Shown: piece after piece, positions 1-6,360 of the stretch | How the letters are laid out: every line of letters begins with the position of its first letter | How positions within the stretch are numbered: the stretch's first letter is position 1 | DNA from: Pseudomonas sp. | GTDB taxonomy: Bacteria > Pseudomonadota > Gammaproteobacteria > Pseudomonadales > Pseudomonadaceae | NCBI GenBank assembly: GCA_029240955.1 | Contig: JARDZH010000116.1 | Coordinates: forward strand, 1-6,474 | Reading direction: 5' to 3' | Length of the DNA stretch: 6,474 nt | Notes under the pieces: generated by a model | The model's input: the letters and a program-made list of their open reading frames with translations, nothing else | The model's database searches: none | Told to the model about the DNA's origin: nothing | Made by a program: the position numbers and the translations under genes

Positions 1-268
1 GGCCGACTGGTACCACAAGACCAGCCAGGCATTCGTGGTGTTCCAGCCGGTGCGTTCGGTCGGCGTCGTCGGCGACGGCCGCCGCTACGCCTGGGTCGTA
101 GCCCTGCGTGCGGTAGAGACCGTGGACTTCATGACGGCCCGTTGGGCACACCTGCCGTACGAGCTGCTGGAAACGGTCAGCGGGCGCATCATCAACGAGA
201 TCGAAGGGATTTCGCGGGTGACCTACGACGTGTCGAGCAAGCCGCCGGCGACGATTGAGTGGGAGTGA
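1..268 (+). CDS. guaA: GMP synthase (glutamine-hydrolysing), C-terminal 88 codons only
   Basis: This is the 3' end of the gene for GMP synthase, the cytoplasmic enzyme that aminates XMP to GMP with glutamine and ATP in purine synthesis. The reading frame is open from base 2, so the gene begins outside the window. The visible part is the C-terminal dimerisation region, with the family-typical stretches [56 protein letters not shown] and the near-invariant end KPPATIEWE before TGA. The end looks full length and undamaged. The internal wording ([19 protein letters not shown]) is most like Xanthomonadaceae from memory. The stop codon lies inside a repeat that recurs at 6361-6380, so the last few codons may have been supplied by an integrating element. 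Identification is near certain; the host assignment is tentative. Confidence 0.97.
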   Translation, partial: ADWYHKTSQAFVVFQPVRSVGVVGDGRRYAWVVALRAVETVDFMTARWAHLPYELLETVSGRIINEIEGISRVTYDVSSKPPATIEWE

Positions 269-273
269 TTCTG
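254..273 (+). repeat. Left copy of guaA-end direct repeat (putative attL)
   Basis: Twenty bases, ATTGAGTGGGAGTGATTCTG, cover the last four guaA codons, the stop codon and six bases beyond. They match 6361-6380 at 18 of 20 positions (differences at 256 and 267). After a six-base interruption (274-279), TAGCGTGA (280-287) also matches 6381-6388. Upstream of 254 the two copies are unrelated. A direct repeat spanning the end of a conserved gene on both sides of foreign DNA is the standard signature of tyrosine-recombinase integration, and the 3' end of guaA is a known island target. The att role is an inference because no integrase is present. Confidence 0.72.
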
Positions 274-288
274 CTCTGTTAGCGTGAT

Positions 289-318
289 CAAGAAGCCCGC
301 ATCGTTGCGGGCTTCTTG
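289..318 (+). terminator. Intrinsic-type hairpin downstream of guaA
   Basis: A perfect 13-bp stem, CAAGAAGCCCGCA paired with TGCGGGCTTCTTG, encloses the loop TCGT, starting 20 bases after the guaA stop. It is GC-rich at its core. The T tract after it is short and broken (CTTCTTGCATTG), so termination may be less clean than at 6388-6415. Position and shape make it the working terminator for guaA in this arrangement. Confidence 0.8.
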
Positions 319-456
319 CATTGTGCGTCTGGCATTTCCGGCAGAGCAAGCAGCCTACGTAGCATGGGGTCGACTAAGCGCTTATCCATGGCGTGATGAA
401 TGAGATTGTCATGCTAAAAACGAAGTGCTGAGCGGTAGTGTTCTGGCCTTGCCAAA

Positions 457-485
457 TTGACTGCACTATCGTATTTTGCTGTCAT
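457..485 (+). promoter_or_regulatory. Candidate sigma-70 promoter for the toxin-antitoxin operon
   Basis: TTGACT at 457-462 matches five of six consensus -35 bases. TGTCAT at 480-485 matches four of six -10 bases, with a 17-base spacer. This predicts a short leader before the ribosome binding site at 500-503. The AATTGAC (455-461) and GTCATT (481-486) ends form a loose inverted pair across the promoter. Such a pair could be an operator, since antitoxins of this family bind inverted repeats over their own promoter. The remaining spacer, 319-456, shows nothing recognisable. Confidence 0.4.
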
Positions 486-499
486 TGAATGCATTTTTT

Positions 500-503
500 G
501 AGG
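500..503 (+). promoter_or_regulatory. Ribosome binding site that selects ATG 511 for the antitoxin
   Basis: GAGG at 500-503 lies seven bases before ATG 511. The in-frame GTG at 505 is only one base away, too close to be the start. The choice is supported by the protein family, whose members begin M-A-I-L-T-V-R-N. Confidence 0.65.
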
Positions 504-510
504 TGTGACT

Positions 511-765
511 ATGGCAATCTTGACGGTAAGAAATGTACCTGATGAGGTGCACCGCGCCATTCGCGTTCGGGCCGCTCAGCATGGCCGTAGCGCAGAAGCA
601 GAGATTCGGGAAATCTTGGCCAATGCGGTGAAGCCTGATCAGCGTTTGCGTCTTGGTGATGCATTGGCAGAGCTGGGTAAGAAAGTAGGCCTGACCCATG
701 AAGATTTTGCAGTGCTTGATCAAGTGCGCGACACCGCACCAGCAGAACCTATGAGGTTTGAATGA
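511..765 (+). CDS. FitA/VapB-like ribbon-helix-helix antitoxin
   Basis: This 84-residue protein is the antitoxin of a type II pair. In the family it binds and blocks the PIN-domain toxin and represses the operon through a ribbon-helix-helix DNA-binding domain. Residues 2-7 (AILTVR) would form the beta strand, followed by NVPDEVHRAIRVRAAQHGRS and the helix AEAEIREILANAVKP, a pattern typical of FitA/StbC-type antitoxins. The C-terminal part, with LGDALAELGKKVGLTHEDF and the ending PAEPMRFE, is the usual toxin-binding tail. Its stop codon overlaps the toxin start by four bases (ATGA, 762-765), so the two genes are translationally coupled. Start ATG 511 is preferred over GTG 505. The gene looks intact. 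Confidence 0.92.
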   Translation: MAILTVRNVPDEVHRAIRVRAAQHGRSAEAEIREILANAVKPDQRLRLGDALAELGKKVGLTHEDFAVLDQVRDTAPAEPMRFE

Positions 766-1181
766 TCGTCCTGGACACCAATGTCGTATCTGAGGCGATG
801 AAGCCAATACCAGACCCAAAAGTCCGGGATTGGTTGAATGAACAAGCCGCAGACACGCTTTATCTTTCCAGCGTGAGCATTGCTGAGTTGACGTTCGGAA
901 TTGCCGCACTGCCAGCAGGCAAGCGTAAACATATGCTGGACAACGCCTTTGAAGGTCTCCTGGGGTTGTTCAAAGGGCGAGTGCTGAACTTCGATACACA
1001 GGCTGCACGTTGCTATGCAGGGTTGGCTGTAACTGCCAGAGCCCGTGGAAGAGGATTCCCAACGCCGGATGGTTATATTGCAGCGATTGCTGCATCACGT
1101 GGGTTTATCGTGGCCTCACGTGATACTGCTCCTTATGAGGCAGCAGGTGTCACAGTCATAAATCCATGGGAAGGCAGCTGA
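762..1181 (+). CDS. VapC/FitB-like PIN-domain ribonuclease toxin
   Basis: This 139-residue protein is a PIN-domain toxin, a family of Mg2+-dependent endoribonucleases that cut tRNA or other RNA and stop growth when freed from their antitoxin. All expected acidic residues are visible: D5 in MIVLDTNVVSE, E42 in VSIAELTFG, D103 in FPTPDGYIAAIA and D121 in VASRDT. The ending GVTVINPWEGS is common in this family. The gene starts inside the antitoxin stop codon and shares its promoter. It seems full length and functional. The RNA target cannot be read from sequence. It sits near the left island edge, where such pairs can act as a stabilising (addiction) module; that role here is an inference. Confidence 0.93.
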   Translation: MIVLDTNVVSEAMKPIPDPKVRDWLNEQAADTLYLSSVSIAELTFGIAALPAGKRKHMLDNAFEGLLGLFKGRVLNFDTQAARCYAGLAVTARARGRGFPTPDGYIAAIAASRGFIVASRDTAPYEAAGVTVINPWEGS

Positions 1182-1207
1182 ACATTATTAACTGACACCG
1201 TCATTTA

Positions 1208-1222
1208 GGATTTGTACGAAAA
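1208..1222 (+). repeat. Left terminal inverted repeat of the IS
   Basis: GGATTTGTACGAAAA matches the reverse complement of 2096-2110 at 13 of 15 positions. It is preceded by TA at 1206-1207, which is also found directly after the right end. Confidence 0.82.
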
Positions 1223-1265
1223 GCCATTGTGGCCAAAATTGATGCCATGGCTGGTAGGAACCCAG

Positions 1266-2110
1266 ATGGCAAGGCGTTACGAACTCTTTAATGCATAGTG
1301 GATACTGATTAAAGACTTAGTTTTTCAGAGCAGAAATGGGCAGTCCTTGCAACGATGATCGCTTGGTTTTACACGGAATTCTGCGAATTCTAAGCTCTGC
1401 CGCTCTGTGGCGTGATCTGCCTGAATGCTTTGGGCCTTGGTCGACGCCGCATCAGCGCTTTCATGACTGGTGCGACGACGGCACACTTGAGCGAGTGCTG
1501 GAGAGTCCGCACATCTGGCTGAACCGGGAAGGAATGATCAACTCGGACACCTGGATTAACGAATCTACCGCAGTACGAGCAACGTGAGCCTCTTCAGGCG
1601 TCGAAATAAAAGGGGCCTGAAGAACCGTTAGATCATGCTTCGGGACGTAGTCGAGGCGGTCTGACCACCAAGATTCATATGGTTTGCAATGCCAATGGCG
1701 TGCCACTGCATTTCAGGCTTTCATCAAGACAAGCCTGTGATGTCTCCCATGCTCAGCCGTTGCAGGCAATTGCAAGAATTGCTGGCAAGCCAGGGCAACC
1801 GTATAAATGCAGCTGGTGATTAGTGGCTGACAAGAGATACGATGCCGAAAACCTGCCTCGGCACTACGACTGCTGCTGGATGCAACCGGTGATCCGGTTG
1901 CATACCATGGCGCGCAAACCTCGGTCTGGTTTGCTCCGATTTTTGGCCGGCCAAGTGCCGCCAGCGGAACATTATTGAGTGGATGTTTGGCTGGCTGAAA
2001 GAGAATCGTCGGATCGTCACGCGCTTGGACAAGCTCGCAAAAAGCTACGCTGCTATGGCTTCACGGGCTTGTACCACGCGGTGTTTGCGACATTTTTTTC
2101 GTACAGAACC
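1266..2110 (+). pseudogene. IS5-family (DDE) transposase, broken by stops and frame changes
   Basis: The N terminus MARRYELFNA starts at 1266 and is followed at once by an in-frame TAG where the family has a residue before W-x-L-I. Homology resumes in another frame near 1336 (NDDRLVLHGILRIL, ALWRDLPECFGPWSTPHQRF). It reaches WINESTAVRAT, then a TGA at 1585-1587 where relatives have Arg. From about 1613 a third frame carries EEPLDHASGRSRGGLTTKIH, a TGA, then LVADKRYDAENL. A fourth covers NIIEWMFGWLKENRRI up to a run of seven T at 2093-2099, after which FFSYRT ends the element. The first catalytic Asp (normally in DSTAVRA) is Glu here; the later Asp (ADKRYD) and Glu (NIIEW) remain. The frame change near 1613 could be a relic of the programmed frameshift used by this group; the others are damage. 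It cannot make an active enzyme. Confidence 0.9.
2096..2110 (-). repeat. Right terminal inverted repeat of the IS
   Basis: Read on the minus strand this is GGTTCTGTACGAAAA, matching the left end at 13 of 15 positions. TA follows at 2111-2112. The last transposase codon (ACC, 2108-2110) ends exactly at the element boundary. Confidence 0.82.
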
Positions 2111-2144
2111 TACGATTCCGCGAAGACCGCGATCGGCATCAGAG

Positions 2145-2162
2145 CCGCGCTGGGGTGCGCGG
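2145..2162 (-). terminator. Possible weak stem-loop after the large nuclease-STAND gene
   Basis: CCGCGC and GCGCGG form a perfect 6-bp stem around a six-base loop, a few bases past the TAG stop of the minus-strand gene. There is no T tract on either strand, so it may be only a 3'-end stabiliser, a Rho-related structure or chance in GC-rich DNA. Confidence 0.25.
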
Positions 2163-2170
2163 ATCAGTGG

Positions 2171-5100
2171 CTATTCGAAACTCTGCTCGCCTTCCTGATC
2201 GCGCTTGCTCTCATGTTCGATCCAGCGTTCGAGTTCGGGCAGCATGTCGGTGACCCATTGCCGAACCTCGCTTTCAGCATTTTCATACAGCGTGGTAATA
2301 GCCGCACGACGCCGAACCAGGATATCGGCTAGCGAGCCGCTCCAGCTGCGCGGATACAGCCGCGACCAGATGTCACCGAGGAACGCCCGCTTGTCTGGCG
2401 CGTGGTCCAAAATCTCCAAGAAAAGTGTGTAGACACTATTTTCCTCTTCGCCCTGCCGCCGCTTGAACATGGGGATGCTTTTGCCAAGCAGCGGATAGCG
2501 CCGATTCGGATCAATATTCGCCCACTGAACAAGGGTCTCGGCGCTGACATCTTCCACCGGCGTGCCAGACCCGAAGTCCTCCTCAAACAGTCCCTGATTT
2601 CTAGGCCTAAGTTCGGGGAGCAGGAATTCATCGAGTGCAATCAAGGGATGGGTCTCGAAGAGCGCCTTCAAGACATAACCAAGATCGTAGGACGATAGAT
2701 AGACGGTCTCTAGTCCAGTCCGGATACGAGCGCAGATTTCCCGCAATGTCGCCTCTCCATCGGGTCCGGGGCAGCAGATCCTAATAACGGTATGCAGCCC
2801 AAAATCGCGCATCGACTGCTTCTTTCTGAAGTCAGCGCGCAGTAGCAGCTCACGGCCAACAGCGATCAAGGATGGCGCACATTGGCGGCCTTCTTTCCGA
2901 TCGCAGTAGAAATGCATGTGTAGCAAATCAAGCGCGATCTCGACGCCGTCGGCCAAATTGCTAATGTCGATGAGTAGCAGGCCAAGTGCGTCGGGTGGAG
3001 ACTCCCCGATACTGCCATTGGCGATGCTTTGAAAATTCCACGCCGAAAGGACGCCAATTTTGATCGCACGCCGAAGCCGCGCTATGCCTTGAGTATCGAT
3101 AGCAACACACGCCTGAAGATACGGCAGACTTCCTGCAAGATCGGGATTCTGGATCACATTCTCTAGCGTAGCGTTGGCAAAGGTCGGAGTCTTGGCGTGC
3201 GCGCCATGGATGAACCCGCCCAGCACCGTCGGATTCCGATTGTCCGCCTTGGCTACAGAGAACAAATCCAACAGTTCACACCACATCGCGTCAAGATCGG
3301 CGGCACCATCTGAGAGACCAATGCCGCATTCATAGGCGCGCTGCGGATTTTGTTCGACGAGCAATTCGGCGATGAAGGCAACTCGCGTCTCCGGGGTGTT
3401 CGCGAGTGCGGTGCCGATTTCTTTCGCCTGCTGGGAAGCGCGTTCATACGGTTTCATGAGGTCGCTGTCATCAGCGTCGCCGTCAACCATATCCCAACCG
3501 TAACTGCTGCGCCCCAGTACGACTGCACGGGCCTGATGAAGAAGATCGGTGGGTTTCAAGCGTTCGATGAGTGCAACGAGACGGGTACGCACCTCATCCG
3601 GCATCTTGTCGCCCTCGAAGCGCAGCGCTTTGCGAAAGCCAATCCACCCCTCGATCCAAGGTCGCTCGGAAGAAAAATGGATCGCTGCCTGCTCGAGCGC
3701 ATCGTGGCAGGCCCCGAAGTGCCACAGCGTTCTTACGCTGTGAGCAAGGTAGTCCCTGACGTTTTCGATGATTGGCGATAGCTCGACCGCCAGGTCGACC
3801 GCGCCGTTGTACCAGGCCCAGATGTCACCATAGGTCGGCGGGTGCCAGCCATAGTCCCGTGGCCGGGCGCCGAAGTCGAAGTCGCTGGATGAACTGAAAT
3901 GGTGCGCCTTCAGCAGCGCACCGAGTGCGACGCCGGCGCAGCGTGCCAAAGCCGGATCACCCGATTGCGCGAATCGGCGTATGAGCGCTCGCCGCTGATC
4001 TGGTAAAGCCTTGGTGCCGGACAGGTGCAGGTGATACAGCTCGGCGAACATGTCCGAAGCCGAGTTGTTGTGGTGGTCGGGCGATTCAGCGGAAAGGAAC
4101 CGCGCAAGCAGGGTTGCCGCGCGGTCGAACAGCGGCGGATCGTAAGCGAGGAGCTTGATCAACCGTATCCATTGCCACCGGTTGCTCGACTGCGGATCGA
4201 TGATCTTGCCGCCATCTGGGCCGGCAATATCACGCTCGATCCTCGCGAGCACGGCATCGGGTGCAACCGGGGCGATGTTGGCGATGATCTGAAGGCCGTT
4301 TTTTCCCAGTGTCGTAAGATCGCCGAGTGGCCCGTCGGCACTGAGCCAACGCTCGACCGCGGCCCGCGCCTCGGCGCTGTCGTGCAGATAGCCGAGGCGG
4401 CGCGAAAGGGACTTCTGCATCCGCGTTGTAAGCGACGCGCAGAAGCGATCGAAATCGGCCGGCGGCATGCGTTCAAGGGCGAACCCGGCGAGCGGGTTGG
4501 CGATCGCATGCGGCAGGATAGCGCGCCACCGTCCCCGCAACTGCGCGACTCCCCGCTGTCGAAGCGTATTCAGCGCCTCATATATCCTTGCTACGGGAAC
4601 ACCGCGAATAGCGGCGACCCGCGCAAGCTCACCACCTTCCGAGGTATCCTCGCCATCGATCGAATAAAGCAGGGCAAGGTCCTCGGCAGCGGAAAGCAGA
4701 TCCCGATCAGGATCGTTGCGCTGATGAAAAATCCGCCCGAAGAGGTCGCGGCTCTTGAGCTTTCCCAGGGTCTCGCCTTTTCCGAGCGTGTCGGCGAGAG
4801 CGCGCGCCACGCGGAAGTTGCCGTCGCTGAACTCTGATATGGTTCGCCTGTCGACCTGCGTCACATTGGGGAAGGTCTTTTCCAGCCACAGTTCCACCAT
4901 TTCGGACGATGCTGATTGTAAGCGAAAGACCTCGGTACGCTCGGGTTCGTCGTCGCGAACATCATATTCGACAGTTAAGAGACTGACTTGGCTTCCCGCT
5001 TCCGAACAGATGTGTGCCAATTCGCTGTGCGTCGCCGGGTTACAGTTGTCGACGATCAGGATCGCACGGTGCCGTGCGATCACCAGCTGGCGCGCCATGT

Positions 5101-5947
5101 CCCGTGCGGTCGGGTCAGTCTCCGCCGAATAGTCGGTATAAACGGCGAGCCCCGGATCGAGCGGCACCTCGCCCACACCATCCTCGAACAGTGCCTGCAC
5201 GAGACGAGTCTTTCCGAGACCGGACAAGCCGATCAACCGGATACATTGGCGAGCTTTGGTCAGAGAGGCGCGAAGCCGGGCGATACCCTCGCCGATGGTG
5301 AGTTGCTCGCGGTCGCTCGTTCGCTCATCGGTTAGGCAGGCCTTATCGTTGAAGAGATAGGATGTCTCCTTGCTCACGCCGACGCCGCACCAATCGCCGA
5401 TGCTGCTCCAGCCCGACATACCGATGCCGAGCCGCGTGCGGACCCAGGCGGCAATTCCGGGATGGTGATTGACCCATGTCGCCAGCCGGTTGCGATCATA
5501 GAAGTCGCTATGCAACTGCCCGGACTCAGGCAGATCGTCGAGTTGCGCCCGGATCGCATCGCGACGATCGCTCAGCGGCTTGTCTGCTACTGACCCTTGC
5601 GCGCTGACGATGATGTAGGCGCCAGAGCGAGCGGCGAGTTCGGCGATGACCGGCCGTAGTACGCCGCCAGGACGCATCTCATCACGGATTGCGCTCGCCG
5701 GCATGTCGGGCTTTTTCACTTGAAACCCTGTGTGCTGGCGCGGCACGAAATCCGGGATCAGCAGTGCGGACGGGCACTCGATCCGGACGTCAAGTCCGCC
5801 ATCGGCCGCATCCTGATTGCCGCCAGCCGTTACCGACGAACTGGGGCAGCCCTGCGCCCGCAATTCTGCCATAGCGAGACGTGCGACGAGTGTCCGCAGA
5901 TCAGCATCATTGAGGTCGGCGACTTGTGCGCCAGTAATTTCGAACAT
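2171..5947 (-). CDS. Large nuclease-STAND NTPase, putative Avs-like antiviral defence protein
   Basis: This intact 1258-residue protein has no signal peptide or evident membrane segment and is probably cytoplasmic. Residues about 20-180 look like a PD-(D/E)XK-type nuclease: E28, GGLDVRIE with D53 and E57, then FQVKK with Q76 and K78 (the D...QxK form seen in Mrr-like enzymes), ending in DRNRLATWVNHHPGIAAWVR. A P-loop NTPase follows: Walker A GLSGLGKT (240-247, K246), Walker B AILIVDN (D300), and SDGNFRVARALA (374-385) in the place of the SGGN-type helical-domain motif of STAND ATPases. Residues about 415-485 resemble a winged-helix segment ending WRAILPHAIAN. The remaining 750 or so residues are mostly helical, with distinctive SRRLGYLHDS (515-524) and FGARPRDYGW (692-701), but no repeat family I can name. 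The start ATG 5947 has a strong ribosome binding site. Nuclease plus STAND plus long sensor-like tail is the plan of antiviral STAND proteins, which oligomerise on sensing a phage protein and activate the effector. That role is inferred. An uncharacterised ATP-dependent nuclease is the alternative. Confidence 0.72.
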   Translation of the reverse strand: MFEITGAQVADLNDADLRTLVARLAMAELRAQGCPSSSVTAGGNQDAADGGLDVRIECPSALLIPDFVPRQHTGFQVKKPDMPASAIRDEMRPGGVLRPVIAELAARSGAYIIVSAQGSVADKPLSDRRDAIRAQLDDLPESGQLHSDFYDRNRLATWVNHHPGIAAWVRTRLGIGMSGWSSIGDWCGVGVSKETSYLFNDKACLTDERTSDREQLTIGEGIARLRASLTKARQCIRLIGLSGLGKTRLVQALFEDGVGEVPLDPGLAVYTDYSAETDPTARDMARQLVIARHRAILIVDNCNPATHSELAHICSEAGSQVSLLTVEYDVRDDEPERTEVFRLQSASSEMVELWLEKTFPNVTQVDRRTISEFSDGNFRVARALADTLGKGETLGKLKSRDLFGRIFHQRNDPDRDLLSAAEDLALLYSIDGEDTSEGGELARVAAIRGVPVARIYEALNTLRQRGVAQLRGRWRAILPHAIANPLAGFALERMPPADFDRFCASLTTRMQKSLSRRLGYLHDSAEARAAVERWLSADGPLGDLTTLGKNGLQIIANIAPVAPDAVLARIERDIAGPDGGKIIDPQSSNRWQWIRLIKLLAYDPPLFDRAATLLARFLSAESPDHHNNSASDMFAELYHLHLSGTKALPDQRRALIRRFAQSGDPALARCAGVALGALLKAHHFSSSSDFDFGARPRDYGWHPPTYGDIWAWYNGAVDLAVELSPIIENVRDYLAHSVRTLWHFGACHDALEQAAIHFSSERPWIEGWIGFRKALRFEGDKMPDEVRTRLVALIERLKPTDLLHQARAVVLGRSSYGWDMVDGDADDSDLMKPYERASQQAKEIGTALANTPETRVAFIAELLVEQNPQRAYECGIGLSDGAADLDAMWCELLDLFSVAKADNRNPTVLGGFIHGAHAKTPTFANATLENVIQNPDLAGSLPYLQACVAIDTQGIARLRRAIKIGVLSAWNFQSIANGSIGESPPDALGLLLIDISNLADGVEIALDLLHMHFYCDRKEGRQCAPSLIAVGRELLLRADFRKKQSMRDFGLHTVIRICCPGPDGEATLREICARIRTGLETVYLSSYDLGYVLKALFETHPLIALDEFLLPELRPRNQGLFEEDFGSGTPVEDVSAETLVQWANIDPNRRYPLLGKSIPMFKRRQGEEENSVYTLFLEILDHAPDKRAFLGDIWSRLYPRSWSGSLADILVRRRAAITTLYENAESEVRQWVTDMLPELERWIEHESKRDQEGEQSFE

Positions 5948-5955
5948 CGCCCCAA

Positions 5956-5964
5956 CCCCCTTTT
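5956..5964 (-). promoter_or_regulatory. Ribosome binding site of the nuclease-STAND gene
   Basis: On the minus strand AAAAGGGGG ends eight bases before ATG 5947, a strong purine-rich Shine-Dalgarno match at good spacing that fixes the start. An A/T-rich stretch with TATCTAATAT lies just upstream and could hold a -10 element, but I see no convincing -35 at normal spacing. Transcription may once have run on from the relaxase gene. Confidence 0.6.
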
Positions 5965-6002
5965 ATCAAATATTAGATAGCATGCGGGAGAACGAAGAGC
6001 AG

Positions 6003-6178
6003 TCAAGCGATAGTTGGTCCGCCACGAAGGCGACGGAACTGCCAGTGATCCCGTCGCCACGCATGATGCCGGCGACTGGCTTGTCGAGCTGACGCTCCAG
6101 CGCCGTTTGCCACGGCACGAGCGTGAACTCGCGCGATCCGTCGAAGATGCTGTTGGGCCGCCATCCGCGTGATTTATG
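6003..6178 (-). pseudogene. Relaxase C-terminal fragment (DUF3363 domain), frameshifted
   Basis: The minus strand encodes GWRPNSIFDGSREFTLVPWQ, then ALERQLDKPVAGIMRGDGIT. After a one-base frame change near 6045 it continues WQFRRLRGGPTIA and stops at TGA 6003-6005. This closely follows the end of DUF3363 relaxases (VirD2-like, on integrative and conjugative elements), whose C termini read roughly REFTLVPWRPVLERxLGKxV, then GDGISWTIGRQRGGPSI. These proteins nick the transfer origin and pilot DNA during conjugation. Only this tail is left. An in-frame TAG at 6179-6181 precedes it. The upstream minus-strand reading (to about 6285, ending ALKHLERFQMLRT) is not clearly relaxase. The stop lies 55 bases before the nuclease-STAND start, in the same direction. 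Assignment rests on remembered family motifs. Confidence 0.7.
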
Positions 6179-6297
6179 CTAGGTGCGGAGCATCTGAAAC
6201 CTCTCGAGATGCTTAAGCGCCGTGCTTTCCAGTCCGTTCTTGAAGAAAAAGCCCGGACCTTTAGTTCGAAATGAGTTCGAAGTATCGTATCAATCAT

Positions 6298-6360
6298 GGC
6301 ATTTTTGGTTGATTGATTTATATCATATTGATAAATATGGATTTTATATGGCTATAAATA
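6298..6360. other. AT-rich tract at the right island edge
   Basis: This stretch of 63 bases is about 78% A/T, in sharp contrast to both sides. It includes an imperfect inverted repeat (6316-6336: ATTTATATCA and TGATAAAT around a short centre). AT-rich DNA next to an attachment site often holds integrase-arm or bending-protein sites. No specific site can be named here, and no gene is seen. Confidence 0.4.

Larger units (their letters stand above)
1208..2110 (+). mobile_element. Degenerate IS5-family insertion sequence (IS427-like), 903 bp
   Basis: The ends are imperfect inverted repeats beginning GG(A/T)T(T/C)TGTACGAAAA. The element is flanked by the dinucleotide TA on both sides (1206-1207 and 2111-2112), as expected for the target duplication of IS427-group elements. 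Inside is a recognisable but broken IS5-type transposase. Its length is normal for the group. It lies in the gap between the toxin gene and the end of the convergent large gene, interrupting neither. The terminal repeats are well kept although the transposase has decayed, so the element could still be moved in trans by a related transposase. Confidence 0.85.
274..6360. mobile_element. Putative decayed genomic island inserted at the guaA 3' end
   Basis: The interval lies between the two guaA-end repeats and is about 6.1 kb. It carries typical accessory cargo: a toxin-antitoxin operon, a degenerate insertion sequence, a large nuclease-STAND protein gene and a relaxase fragment. Base composition shifts inside it, from the GC-rich guaA end to a less GC-rich toxin-antitoxin/IS part, then to a GC-rich large gene and an AT-rich tract of about 60 bases at the right edge. 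No integrase, excisionase or replication gene is visible, so it is probably no longer self-mobile. The alternative is a composite left by several insertions and deletions at the same site rather than one element. Boundaries are inferred from the repeats. Confidence 0.62.

Noticed and set aside
288..389. Short minus-strand frame (MDKRLVDPMLRRLLALPEM...) beside guaA
   Set aside because: Only 33 codons, read through the guaA terminator hairpin, with no recognisable homology. It could be a relic of a lost island gene, but there is no support.
505..513. GTG at 505 as the antitoxin start
   Set aside because: It is one base from the GAGG ribosome binding site, whereas ATG 511 has correct spacing and gives the family's usual N terminus.
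466..909. A 147-codon open frame on the minus strand across the toxin-antitoxin genes
   Set aside because: It runs antisense to two clearly identified genes, and its composition (many Cys, His, Arg) is that of a shadow frame.
4025..4837. A 270-codon open frame on the plus strand inside the large gene
   Set aside because: It is antisense to the 1258-residue gene in GC-rich DNA, where long shadow frames are common. It shows no recognisable domain and no supporting ribosome binding site.
6001..6006. TTGACT on the minus strand as a -35 box for the large gene
   Set aside because: It overlaps the relaxase stop codon and the nearest A/T-rich -10-like stretch is more than 20 bases away, so spacing is poor.
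5830..6297. A 155-codon minus-strand frame over the gap upstream of the large gene
   Set aside because: Its translation is Ser/Arg-rich and matches nothing, while other frames of the same DNA carry the relaxase tail and the start of the large gene.
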